Source of the DNA: Acephala macrosclerotiorum | Taxonomy: Eukaryota; Ascomycota; Leotiomycetes; Helotiales; Mollisiaceae | Direction of reading: 5' to 3' | Length of the DNA: 64,000 nucleotides | Assembly (NCBI GenBank): GCA_014904845.1 | Contig: MU119404.1 | Coordinates: 37,677 to 101,676 of the forward strand | In this document: one piece after another, positions 42,807-52,793 of the stretch | How the letters are laid out: each line of letters opens with the position of its first letter | How positions within the stretch are numbered: the stretch's first letter is position 1 | Notes under the pieces: generated by a model | What the model was told of the DNA's origin: nothing | Seen by the model: the letters and a program-made list of their open reading frames with translations, nothing else | Databases searched by the model: none | Position numbers and translations under genes: made by a program

Positions 42807-45217
42807 TGCTGCCGATGTGGATGGTAGTTTAGAGCATCGTATTTAGCTATAAATGCAATGTTCGAGGTGTTATTGCGAGGCAGTGATGCTTGTTGGGAAG
42901 GAATGAAAATGCAAATCGAAGGTGCCAAGACATTAGCACGTGCTGTAACCCAAAACGGAAACCCCAAAATCAGCAAGCGCACACGCGACGATCAAGCCAA
43001 CACATGTGCAACCTCTCCCAGCGCAGCTGGGTAGAGGTCGTAAATGTATGTGGCGAGATTGGGGTCTCATCTCGAACCAAGGTAGATCTTCCTCGTAGAC
43101 GGGTCGCACCAGAACAAAGTCGCTCAGTGACGGCTGCTGATCAAACTCTAAGTTGCCGGTCGTGAGGTATACTTGCTCCTCGTCACGTACCCAAATGTAC
43201 TGGGTCAGTAGATTGCCTTGCTGACAAGAGCTCTCTCTATCTATTCGAAGAATGATTTGATGCTGGAGTTGACGGCAGAAAGAAGCCAGAGCCTCGATTT
43301 GTTCTCATGTAATATTCTTCTTATCCCGACGAGAAAGAACAGCACTGGCTCTAGTATCTCATTGCAAGAGATCTATATCACTCAATTTCCTAAGAACATT
43401 TCATTGTGGGCCGTGATGTGACCAAACTAGGTCTCTCGCCCTTGCAGACACTCTCGCCAACCATGAGTTTTCCTTTTGAGCGTCTCTTGCCCAGGCCAGG
43501 GAGCCTCCCGCCTTGTGAATACCCCTGAACCTCGCTTTTCATTTGAATGTGTCTCTCGTCTTTACCAGCAAAGGCCACGATACGGCATGTAGTAAGGCGA
43601 CAATGTAGCAACCAACAAACTATCATCGTTGCAACCAAGAAGCATCTCAACGATATTCAGGGAAGACTGGGACATTCGGAGTACCATATCCCGCTACAAA
43701 GAAGGCCGACAATTAATTCTTACAAATCGCCACTTGCAGGTCCATCTTGGTAGGTCGCTCACAGTATCACAGGGCCTGTCTCGACCTTCTTCAATGCCAC
43801 AATTGGCATGACAAGTTGAAGCAATATGTTTTGCCACTGAATTCGACAACCCACCCAAGGGACAGTGCTTAAAGCTCTGTACTCGTCTATAGACATATCA
43901 TCAGGGTCGGCTTGTGCTGAAAGCATTGAGAGACGGGTCATGATCTTTGAGGTAAAGTAGACAGGCACAACTTCAGAAGTTTGTCTGTATCCGAAGGCTG
44001 CCTCAAGAACCCTCAAGCTTAGTATAGTGATGTTCGTAGCGCAGTCCACTGCTGAGGCAGACTTGGCTCTCGGTCGCATCGTTTATACCTTTTCTACAAA
44101 TGAGCAGCGCATCAAACCTCAAAGACATTATATCCGGGAGTACTCAACGAAGGGGAAAGAGGTCAGTGAACGTTAGGGTCCTGATTCAGAAAATCACGAA
44201 ACATCGCTTCGTCAGACGAGAACTAGAAAGGATTGGGGCTCATCTGAATTGGTAGAGCGGTTTCGAAATAAAAGAAGTGCCTCGATCAGCTGGAAAGCCA
44301 TCATGATGGGGTGTGAGTGAGGCTCTTCATCCCAGCCCCCTACCTCGAATGCTCTCTGCTTAGGAGGGACGTTCCTGCTCCTGCCTCCTTTTGGCAATTT
44401 CCTCGCGTAGTTGCATCCTGATGATCTTGTGCACACAGGATTTACATCATTCCAACCTTGCTCGGCCTGGAGCTCAGGACAGACAAGGTAGAGACAGAAT
44501 GTAGACCATGGGAGGCAGGAGGAGCAAATTCTTCATAGGTCTGGACAGAACATAAGAAAACACAAAATATTCGGAACTTTATCGTTAGTCTAGCAGTGTC
44601 GAAATTTGAATGTCAAGTTGCTGGGCACCGTCCCGTTTTATACAATTGCATCAAAGGCAAGTCGGACATTCTGAGCACAATATACAACAAAGAAATTATC
44701 ATCACCTTTCCGATTGAGACTTCAATTAGTCTTGGCTGCATATATCCCGGGGGATGGAACAGTCAGCCTCAGACTTGAGAGCTTCGTCCAATCGGGAAGC
44801 CAATCAGTCTTGGCTGCATATCAACAGGCATAAAGAATCAACCTGGCCTCGTGTGGCTGAAACATTTCACGCCCACAAGTTCGGCCGAATGCTCCGGGTC
44901 CATCTGCGTCCGGACGATTCTGATGACGTTCCGCGATGCACCACTTCGAGAGCCCGCTGCTGATATGTTCTGCTCATCTCTGCTCGAAGTCGGAGTTAGC
45001 AAGTCTTTAGGCTTCAGCCCATGACTCCTACGTAGTGAACAACAGCCAAGAAGTTTAGCGAGGAGGCCCCTATTTCAGAAGAGATAACACTTAAACCTCA
45101 AATGTCAAACACTGCGAACCCATCCGCCCAGACAAGTGACTATTCAAGATACCATGGCGCATAAGCCACAAATAATATTGTGCAGTCAATTTCGTGTCAC
45201 TACACGGTGAAGGTGGT
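42807..45217. other. Long stretch without a supported gene
   Basis: About 2.4 kb. A minus-strand open frame at 43759-44079 (MRPRAKSASAVDCATN start) has protein-like composition but no recognised domain. A short direct repeat (CAATYAGTCTTGGCTGCATA) occurs at 44723 and 44801. Nothing else was seen. Confidence 0.4.
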
Positions 45218-45263
45218 GGCGTTCAAGCCTTGGCATTGGTGGTGTTTGAGGCCTCACGTCACG
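45218..45263 (+). promoter_or_regulatory. Promoter block shared with the 29.4-kb paralogue
   Basis: GGCGTTCAAGCC (45218-45229) and GAGGCCTCACGTCACG (45248-45263), about 160 bp upstream of the ATG at 45424, repeat the pair at 29167-29214. The flanking bases are much less alike, suggesting selection on these words. Confidence 0.55.
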
Positions 45264-45423
45264 GGATGAACTTGCTTTTCATCAGGATCCGGCATACTAC
45301 TGAGCATGAGTTTGAAGATAAAATCAAGGTTCCTCAGGTTAATACTCGAATTTGAATTCAACATTTACTCACACCTTCTAAATCATTGCTCATTATTACT
45401 GCCAGGGCGCGAGCTCCAAAGCC

Positions 45424-46390
45424 ATGGACGAGGCTGTCACCAATTCAGTCCTACATGATTCCTCGGATTCGTTCATCCCTGTATCCGCAGTGATCTTAGC
45501 AACTATAATCACAATTGTAGTCCTTGTACTCTCAACATCGTATTGCATCTGGAACTTCTCTTTCACCATATGGTGGGCACATCATCGGGGCCACATTTAT
45601 TATCACAGGAACAGTGCCATTCTTTCCGACTTCAACTACGAGTATAATCACGCTCCCTTGGATTCATGGTCATACTCAGTTGATCCCCGTGCTCTGCGCG
45701 TTTGCGACGAGCCGATCTCATTTGTCAATCCACGGGACGTATGGGCACCATCTTCTAGAGAACGGGACCTTCAGTTTCAAAGCCAGCAAGAGACTGATGA
45801 TAACACCGCCGTGAATCTTTCGTCGAATCTGGAAGGTTTGTCAGCAGTTGTAGAATCGGAGACCAGAGTTCAGAATGGTGTCGTCCAGCACATCTCAGAA
45901 CCATCCGGGACGTGCGATCATCCTAAGTTTCATCTAGGACCAAGCTCTTCGACTGAAAATTCCAATGTTCACACCGCAGATCTCGAGAACGCAGGTTCAA
46001 GTGTTGCGAAACTTGGCCAGCCAGCACCGAACCAAGTCGCCTCCCAGCCGCCGCTAACACTTATATGCTGCGATACTACGTTTCCCACACAAGCTCACTA
46101 CAAGTAAGTTCTCTATACACTTTCCAATCGCTGCTGCACTTATTAATTGGAGCATTAGCCGGCACCGACGATACCACGACAAACCACAGAGCTGCCTGCA
46201 CTGTCCTCGAGACTTCGGAACAACCAAGGATCTAAACCGCCATATTAACGACATCCACGAACGTACGAAAGTCTTCTACTGCCTCAAGCAAACGTGTAGG
46301 CGGTCTCGTGCGCTGCGCGGGAAAGGATTTTCAAGGAAAGAAAATTGGAAGAGGCATATGAAGGATGCACATGGTGTTGATGTAAACTGA
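45424..46390 (+). CDS. Membrane-spanning C2H2 zinc-finger protein, copy B
   Basis: Two exons, 45424..46103 and 46159..46390, with a 55-nt intron (GTAAGT..TTAG), give 303 aa. Residues about 18-45 are a transmembrane segment (SAVILATIITIVVLVLSTSY). A low-complexity acidic/Ser-rich linker follows. The C-terminal third has fingers as in copy A: an atypical first finger (LICCDTTF then RHRRYH), finger 2 (CLHCPRDFGTTKDLNRH) and finger 3 (C-x4-C, GKGFSRKENWKRHMKDAHG). The last exon is 232 nt in both copies. The gene converges with the pseudogene at 46414 (gap 23 bp). Start chosen as the first ATG of the open frame, 18 residues before the membrane segment. Confidence 0.8.
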
Positions 46391-46413
46391 GTGACTAATG
46401 CTGGAGCTTCGAC

Positions 46414-47027
46414 TCACTCCGTCTCTCTTCCATTTTCAATCATCTTCATCCCATGTTTCAGCTTCAAATGACGCTTCAAATGGTCTTTCCTGGCGAAGAA
46501 GCCAGCTTCCCTTGCGACAATTGTCGACGTTCCTGTGTAGTTATACTCTTCGACGTGGCAAAGGAAGCGATTTTTTTGTCTCATGCACATCATTAATGTG
46601 TCTAGTGAGATGCGTTTTCGTGCCGAATGCTCGAGGACAAAGTGGACAATATTCTAATCGAGTATGGTATCTCATATGGCTTCTGTTCTCGTGTCCATCA
46701 ATCACCGTCAGAATCTAACGATTGGGAACGTTTGTACCTGTACTCGTATTGGAAATCAAATGTTTCGGTACATCTAGGGGCGGAGCACGAGAAGTGCGCC
46801 TTTGTCTCGTGTGATTGGGATGGAGTGCCACGAGTGGAGATACAATTGATGGTTCCAGCTGTATCTATTGTAGAGTTGGCTAAATTATTATCTTTGACTT
46901 CGACAAGTGAGAGTTCATTCTGCGCATCATGGTCTTGTATTTGACTCTCGCTCTCTTCGCCCCCGAGGAAAAGAGTCATGGATCGCCCGCGAATCCGACG
47001 TCTGTGCTCAGGCTCAAATTTTGTCAT
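46414..47027 (-). pseudogene. C2H2 zinc-finger gene with a frameshift in an A-run
   Basis: Exon 1 is 47027..46738 and exon 2 starts at 46682 after a 55-nt intron (GTACAA..ACAG). Finger 1 is canonical (CSAPRCTETF, SHMRYH) and finger 2 is intact (CPLCPRAFGTKTHLTRH). A single-nucleotide frameshift lies in a run of seven A (T on plus, near 46570): frame 1 stops at a TAA about 13 codons on, while the next frame continues RFLCHVEEYNYTG, FFARKDHLKRHLKLKHGM to TGA at 46414. So the third finger is off frame. It could be a true mutation, a sequencing error in the homopolymer, or a slippage site. No transmembrane segment. It is a close relative of the 47112 gene. Confidence 0.7.
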
Positions 47028-47111
47028 GAGATCAGCTCAAGGCAGGGGGCTTTTCTGCATCGCGTTGCCTCAAGTCTCTCACGCTTGCGGTATGAGAACC
47101 TTCGAGCATCC

Positions 47112-48543
47112 CTACATTAAGATCTCAACCCCATGTCTACTCCTCGCATGCCTCCTCAAATGTTCCTTCCTCGCAAACGACTTGCCTGACTCGGAGCCTT
47201 CCGCATACTTACACCCCTCAGTATTGCAATGAAACCTAGCAGCCGTATCATGAACATCTTTGACATGTCTTTCGAGGTGAGTCTTTGTACCGAAGCGTCG
47301 GGGGCAATGGGGACATTGCTCCGGTCTGGTGTGGTATCGCATGTGACGACTGTTGGATGGTTAGTACGAAGGCCATATGTGGATAAATTTCGTTACTTGA
47401 GAGTTTCTTGAAATTCGAAAACTTTTGTGCAGCCTGGCGCAGGGCATGGTAGAGATGGTGTTTGGCTCGTAGAGGTAAGAGGTCGTACCGGTGGACCTTC
47501 AGCGGCACTGGCTTGGATGGGAGTGTACTCTACTACGCCAGAATCCGGAACTTGCGGTTCTAAGACTTCAAATGGTCAGCACTTCCTTGAGTTTGGCAGT
47601 GCCTTGGAATTCCATCGATGAGATGTTGCTGACACTTACGATCTTCGGCCCAAGCACCAGCTGCCACTATGAATCCACTACTCGGGGTGGAGGTGAAGGC
47701 CAACCCAAAACTATTTTTCTGATTCCGTTCACGAAAAGCCATCTCATCTTCGAGCTGCGTAGGCTTCCACAGAGCTTGTGGATCGACGGTAGCACGTATG
47801 GCTGAGTTGTTGGCCTCTGCGCTGAGGATGGAGGGAGGAGATAGGGACCGAGAGCATACTGGTCTATCCGGTTTAGGAGATGCTCCTGGACGTGAGTATG
47901 ACCTGCTTGCGGCATCGGCGAATATAGCATTGTAAACTATCCAAGGAGGCTCGCTTGGATGAGAATTGTCTGTTAACAAAGGCCTGGTCCACTCACTTAC
48001 ACCGTCGAGAGCAAGGTCTCGAGTCCGGGACCTGCCTCTGATTCCTGAATGATCTCTCCTTTCCACTCCAGTGCCCGGATCTATGTCGCTGGCGCTGGCA
48101 CTGGTGCTGGCTCTGAACTCTTTCTTGATGCCGCGATTGCGATGATCGAGTCTTGGATGTGTATCATGCTTATTATCGCTGGAGTTATCAACACTGGCGA
48201 GGTATAGTGGCTTGGTTTCTTTCAATGGCTTATTGAGAAGAGCTGTGAGATCCCGTTGCATATTTAGTCTCCAAGGACGCGGTTCTTTTCTTGTGGAGTT
48301 GTGTATGGTGGCATCGTCTTGCTGACCGGTCTCTTTCTGCCGCACATCGTCCGAAATGGTCGTAGGATGGACGACATCACCCTCCTTGCTCAGAGAAACA
48401 GGTTCGGAAGGACGTATTCCCTCAACCGTTCGTTCATTTTGCTGATATCTTTGTATCTCCGGACTAGGAGATTCTCTGGTCGCGACGTCGGCAAGCTCGA
48501 CTTTCCCTAACTTGAAAACCAAGTCTTCTAAGACGTCGACCAT
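47112..48543 (-). CDS. C2H2 zinc-finger protein without a membrane segment
   Basis: Three exons, 48543..47640, 47565..47397 and 47349..47112, give 436 aa; introns are 74 nt (GTAAGT) and 47 nt (GTAACG..ACAG). The long N-terminal part is disordered, Ser/Pro/Asp-rich, with basic RGRSRTRD. The C-terminal third has three fingers: CPAPGCTKVF with RHMRYH, CPHCPRRFGTKTHLERH, and C-x4-C plus GKSFARKEHLRRHARSRHG. The intron before RHMRYH matches the position and phase of the other three genes. This gene has the most canonical set of fingers, so it may be closest to the ancestral form. DNA binding is likely, targets unknown. A run of 26 T (A on its own strand) sits 57 bp upstream. Confidence 0.82.
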
Positions 48544-48600
48544 CTTTGCAAAGAATAATTATGAGACGATACTAGAGACTCGAAACAATGCCGACAAAGC

Positions 48601-48626
48601 TTTTTTTTTTTTTTTTTTTTTTTTTT
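48601..48626. repeat. T(26) homopolymer
   Basis: A run of 26 T on plus, 57 bp upstream of the C2H2 start at 48543. Length may be inaccurate because of sequencing. Confidence 0.9.
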
Positions 48627-48737
48627 CAATCACAGCGTACAGACTTTGAACGACCGAAGCCGATGTTCTTATCCCTCAGCCATTAGTCCCCAATGCTTGA
48701 GGCCCCAAAATGCAAGCGAAAAAGCCACACCACAAGG

Positions 48738-49043
48738 ATGTCGAATGACCGAAGCCAGCAATCAGCGCTACCCGTAAGCAAATACCGCCACCGCGACTTG
48801 AAGAGAGAAACCCAAGAAGATGATCCTAAACCCACAGGGCTCGATCTCATCTGCTGGCATACTACATCTCATGAAGCAGCTCTTCAAGACGCAGCAGGAA
48901 GTAACACCTCGAGCCTTGCAGAAAGTCGTCAAGCTGCGAATCTTATGGAACTGGAGATTGGAAAGGGAGAAGAGACTCGAAACAACAGACAACGTAGGGA
49001 TCTGACAGCACATCTCGAGGAGTTAGCCACGGAGAGCCGTTAA
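48738..49043 (+). CDS. Short hypothetical hydrophilic protein
   Basis: An open frame of about 101 codons, starting at ATG 48738 (MSNDRSQQSALPVSKYRHRD), divergent from the C2H2 gene. It is rich in charged residues with no domain recognised. It could be spurious. Confidence 0.25.
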   Translation: MSNDRSQQSALPVSKYRHRDLKRETQEDDPKPTGLDLICWHTTSHEAALQDAAGSNTSSLAESRQAANLMELEIGKGEETRNNRQRRDLTAHLEELATESR

Positions 49044-49510
49044 ATTGCAACTTGCAAATGCCTCGTCACGTGCACCTGCCTCGCTCGCTTTCAACATCAC
49101 ACCACCAAATGAAGCCCAACATCACCCAAACAAGTTTATTTCCACCTAATTTCTCAACAAAGCTCCTTATACTCGATATCTCAAACATCTTGATCAATCA
49201 AACTTTCAAATTTCATTGCCAGCTCAAAAACTGCGATTACGACGAATAGCGGGAGGGAGATGGGAGGTTTTAGAGGGCGACGCTGTCTCGCAAGGTGATC
49301 CGGTTGAAAATCCTCAGTGTTGGAAATCTAGGAAATGGATACGCGAGATGCTCAATATGAGAAGACATGATTGGACATGCTTTTCACATGACTCGGCGCG
49401 AAACCTAAGTCCTCTATATTAATCTGCAAATGCCCTTTTTAACAGCTCGCGCGTGCTGAACTTTCACCGCAGGAAAATAGTTTCAACCAATTGCAGAAGT
49501 TAAAAATCAG

Positions 49511-49620
49511 GCTTTGGAGGCCAACTCAACCTCGTTTCCGAGACGGTAAGAGTTTCAAGTATTGGAAACCTCGGACATGGTGATGCGGGGTGCTTGGAAC
49601 GAGATGATATGATTGGACGG
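49511..49620 (+). repeat. Dispersed approximately 110-bp repeat, copy A
   Basis: Begins GCTTTGGAGGCC and ends GATTGGACGG. It matches copy B (50101-50210) at both ends with internal small indels; both are 110 bp. Confidence 0.6.
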
Positions 49621-50100
49621 ACTGGCTTGGGGCCAAAGCTTTAAGGACTCTGGACCTTGTGAAGAGTCTAAATGCTTCGTGATTCTGTTTACCGAATGTA
49701 CAAAGCTTCGAAGGGAAGGCAGAAGAGCTGTCGAGTAAGGAAGAGTTGACATCAACGCATCATTCTGGTGCTGGAACATTGAAGAGTAGAAAGGTTCTAC
49801 ATCCATACAAAAGTCCTCGCTTATGGAACTCAAGGAGCACGACCGACAAGACAGATAAGCCGACACCTTAGCAACATCATACGTCCTCAAATCAGATGCA
49901 AGGAAATCTCCAAATCCAACAAATCGCTGCGACAGCCAACATCCCCACGCATCTCAACCCGAAACAGCTTCATGAGGCTGCGGACCCAACTTTGACGCCA
50001 CCAAGCCACACCACGGCCCTATCTCAGCCAAGACATGTAAGCCATCGGGCCTGCAAGGTCTATTCTATTCTCCGAGCCAATAGTAGAACTCAAAGACAAG

Positions 50101-50210
50101 GCTTTGGAGGCCGACTCAGCCTCGAAGGGGCGTTTGCGTTCTCGACTTTCAGTGTGGGAAACTCTGCGGACGAGGCGAAGTGCTTAGAACGACGCAATGT
50201 AGTTGGACGG
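50101..50210 (+). repeat. Dispersed approximately 110-bp repeat, copy B
   Basis: Begins GCTTTGGAGGCC and ends AGTTGGACGG, 110 bp, with a central TTTCAGTGTGGGAAAC. More diverged relatives of the right half are at 49266-49376 and 55909-55971, each ending TGATTGGAC. Confidence 0.55.
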
Positions 50211-50662
50211 ACTTTCGCTGACAACGCCACGTGAGAGGGGGCAGAACAGGTGAAGGATTTCATCATGCTTTAGCAGACAAGAGACCTGCAAAGATCTAAT
50301 GAAACGCAGCAACAATCTCACTTGAGCGAGATACTAGGAACGAAACAAGAAATCCGTGACAGCACGCACATCATCTCCAGACAAGACAAGAACAATTTCT
50401 TCGAAAAAGGTATCTCAATTGCAGCTCATGCCACTCGCCAGTGCCCATGTAACCCAGGCACATATCATGCTCTCCGTTGAGGTACAGGCCAAGCTCAAGT
50501 CTACCTTGGCACCGCACTGATTCACGCCATAAATACAGAACAAAAATGAAAAGGAAAATTATCCACCATCGCCAGCGCGCTCGCTGAAGTTTTCATCATG
50601 TCGTGAAATGAAGAGTCTGCCCCCACGCTGATTTACCCAGTATACAAAGCCGCCCATCCTAT

Positions 50663-52793
50663 CTATCGTCTGTACAGAGGACCTCCTATCGGTGGGGTAC
50701 CGGGACCACCAAAGCTAGGACTTTGAGTTCCTCCGCCGTTGTAAGGTGCTGGAGATGCGAGTCTGTTGATGCTGTTGCCACTATTCTGCGCAGCTAGTCG
50801 TTGAGCTTGACCTTGTGCAGTACCTGGTCTCGGCATTGGAGGTGCAGCAGCGTCGCCAAAGTAGTTACCGTCTTGAGGAGGACCTCTTGGGCCAGGATCG
50901 GTCATGTTTCGAAATTGCTGAGGTGGGCCACGGCCATCGGAAGGAAAGTTGGGGTTTGAAGGAGCGGGTGAAGCAGAAGAGGCGCTTCTCGTGTTGGGGT
51001 TGTAGGATTGGTATCCGCCAGGGTTCATTGGGCCTCTGGGAGCTGGTGAGGCACGCCCATATCCGTCAATCGATCCTTGAGAACCATTTGGACCTCGACT
51101 CGGGGCTGGAGAACTGCGGCCGTTGTTGTCGTAAGGGGAGGAGCGTGGTGCATCGAAGCCTTCATCGAAAGGTGTTCGACGGCCCATGCTGGGTGCTGGA
51201 CCGGCAGGTGTGTTGGATCTCAGTTGATCAACCATTCTTGGCATTGGACGTCCATAGCTATCGACGCTACCGCTGGCAGGCGATTGACCAGGAGCAGTAG
51301 AGGGGCTTCGACCATCGGTGTACGAGACTGGACTAGCAGTATATCCTCGATCACCCATGGCACTTGGCATTCTTGGTAGACCGCCAAAAGGATCACGGCT
51401 GAAGTTGCTGGTATTAGAATTCGAGGTTGCAGTGCGTTGAGGTGGTGCTGGGTAGGCGCTAGTGTCAAGTGGAGGTAGCGATGGAGCAGGAGAGCCAGAA
51501 CGACCATAGCCCATATCAGAAGCATTGCCCATGAGAGGAGCATTGGAGGCGTAGCTGGCAGCTGAAGATCCAGTGACACTGCGGTTCGGGAATGGTCGCT
51601 TTTGGTCCAATGAATCGAGCTCAAAGGCGGGAAGTGCTGGCTGACCACTTGGTGTTCCCGGTCTGCTGGAATACAGCGGGAGGGTTGTCATGGTATCGTT
51701 CCTGTTCATCATCGGCATCTCAGGCAGCTTGTCGCCTCCCTTGTCGTCGAACAAAGTTGGTAGCGTAGCTTGGCGTCCAACTGGCTTCTCTCCCTTCTTG
51801 AGAGCCTTTGCATCTGCCTTGATTCTCCTACGTTCCTCGTCCTCAATTGCCTTGTTAACCTTGACGCTAACAATCTTAGCCAGACGTCGGTTGATCTTGC
51901 GCTCGCAGTACCCGGAAAGACCTCCATCGGCGTTGGGGATGTAATGCCAGAGGAAGAGGACGTAGAAAAGCATGGCAAGGAGGAGCGACAGAGCTCCAAA
52001 GACCCAAATGACCAGTGTGAAGACCATACCAGACAGAATGACAGCTTGTTGATGATCCTCCTCTGCCAACTTGCCAATGTTCTGGAAGAATGTGAGGAGA
52101 GTCGTTCCAACCGTACTCGTATCGGTGCCGTCAAGGTTTAGCTTGAAGACTGCGTAGAGGGTCAAGGCATTGAGGACTTGTCGAGGTCCTTGGCAGAAGA
52201 TGATTCGAATCCAGGCTGAAAGTGTTAGCAAGAAATAATTGCGTCAGAGGTGGTGCTTACATTGGAACGCGAAGTAGGTAAAGAGCGCAACATATTCAGC
52301 ACCCTTCTTCGACTTAGTCAATTCTGCAAAGACCAGGAAACGTCTCCATCCTCGACCTTTGCCAATTCGAACACTTTGAAGTCTGACAGCCAAAGAATCC
52401 AGGAAACTCTCTGCGACAGCACCTCTACGGATGACTCGAGTCGCTCGAAGATGTTCGAAACCTAGATTGACCCATGAAGCGATGATACATCCTGCGAAGA
52501 TCCATTTTTGTACGTCGAAGGAAACGGCTGGCTTGAATTCTCCGGACCATTTATTGAATACGAGGAGATTGACGGCAGTGAAGGTATCGACGCCGTAGAC
52601 AGCGACCGAGATCAACAAATTGACCCAGAGATACCCGTATGCGAAGATGTTAAGACAGGAACTTGATTTGAAATCGTTGAGACTCTGGTATTAATTAGCA
52701 TGGATTCCTGTGACTGGCAGCACGACGTACGATGAAGTCCCATTTCTGTTCCGGGCGGAGATCATCCACCTTTACTCTGCCTGAACAACCCAT
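50663..52793 (-). CDS. Kch1-type fungal potassium transporter (KCH family)
   Basis: Three exons, 52793..52731, 52684..52261 and 52215..50663, give 679 aa; introns are 46 and 45 nt. The start MGCSGRVKVDDLRPEQKWDF fits KCH proteins and has Gly2/Cys3 for lipidation. Membrane segments: NIFAYGYLWVNLLISVAVYG; WIFAGCIIASWVNLGF; YVALFTYFAFQSWIRIIF; and GMVFTLVIWVFGALSLLLAM, with FYVLFLWHYI after it. The gene family (yeast Kch1/Prm6) mediates low-affinity K+ influx linked to the calcium-cell-death response. The cytosolic tail (about 300-679) is disordered, rich in Pro, Ser, Gly and Asn (for example PGTPSGQPALPAFELDS), much longer than in yeast. The gene appears intact and highly conserved compared with its neighbours. 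Confidence 0.9.

Larger units (their letters stand above)
49044..50662. other. Intergenic with dispersed repeat copies
   Basis: About 1.6 kb without a gene. It carries copies of an approximately 110-bp repeat at 49266, 49511 and 50101. The right end is the 3' flank of the KCH gene. Confidence 0.5.

Noticed and set aside
30348..45217. A polyketide biosynthetic cluster around the PKS
   Set aside because: No P450, MFS, oxidoreductase, transferase or Zn2Cys6 regulator was found in the flanks; only C2H2 genes and a repeat protein.
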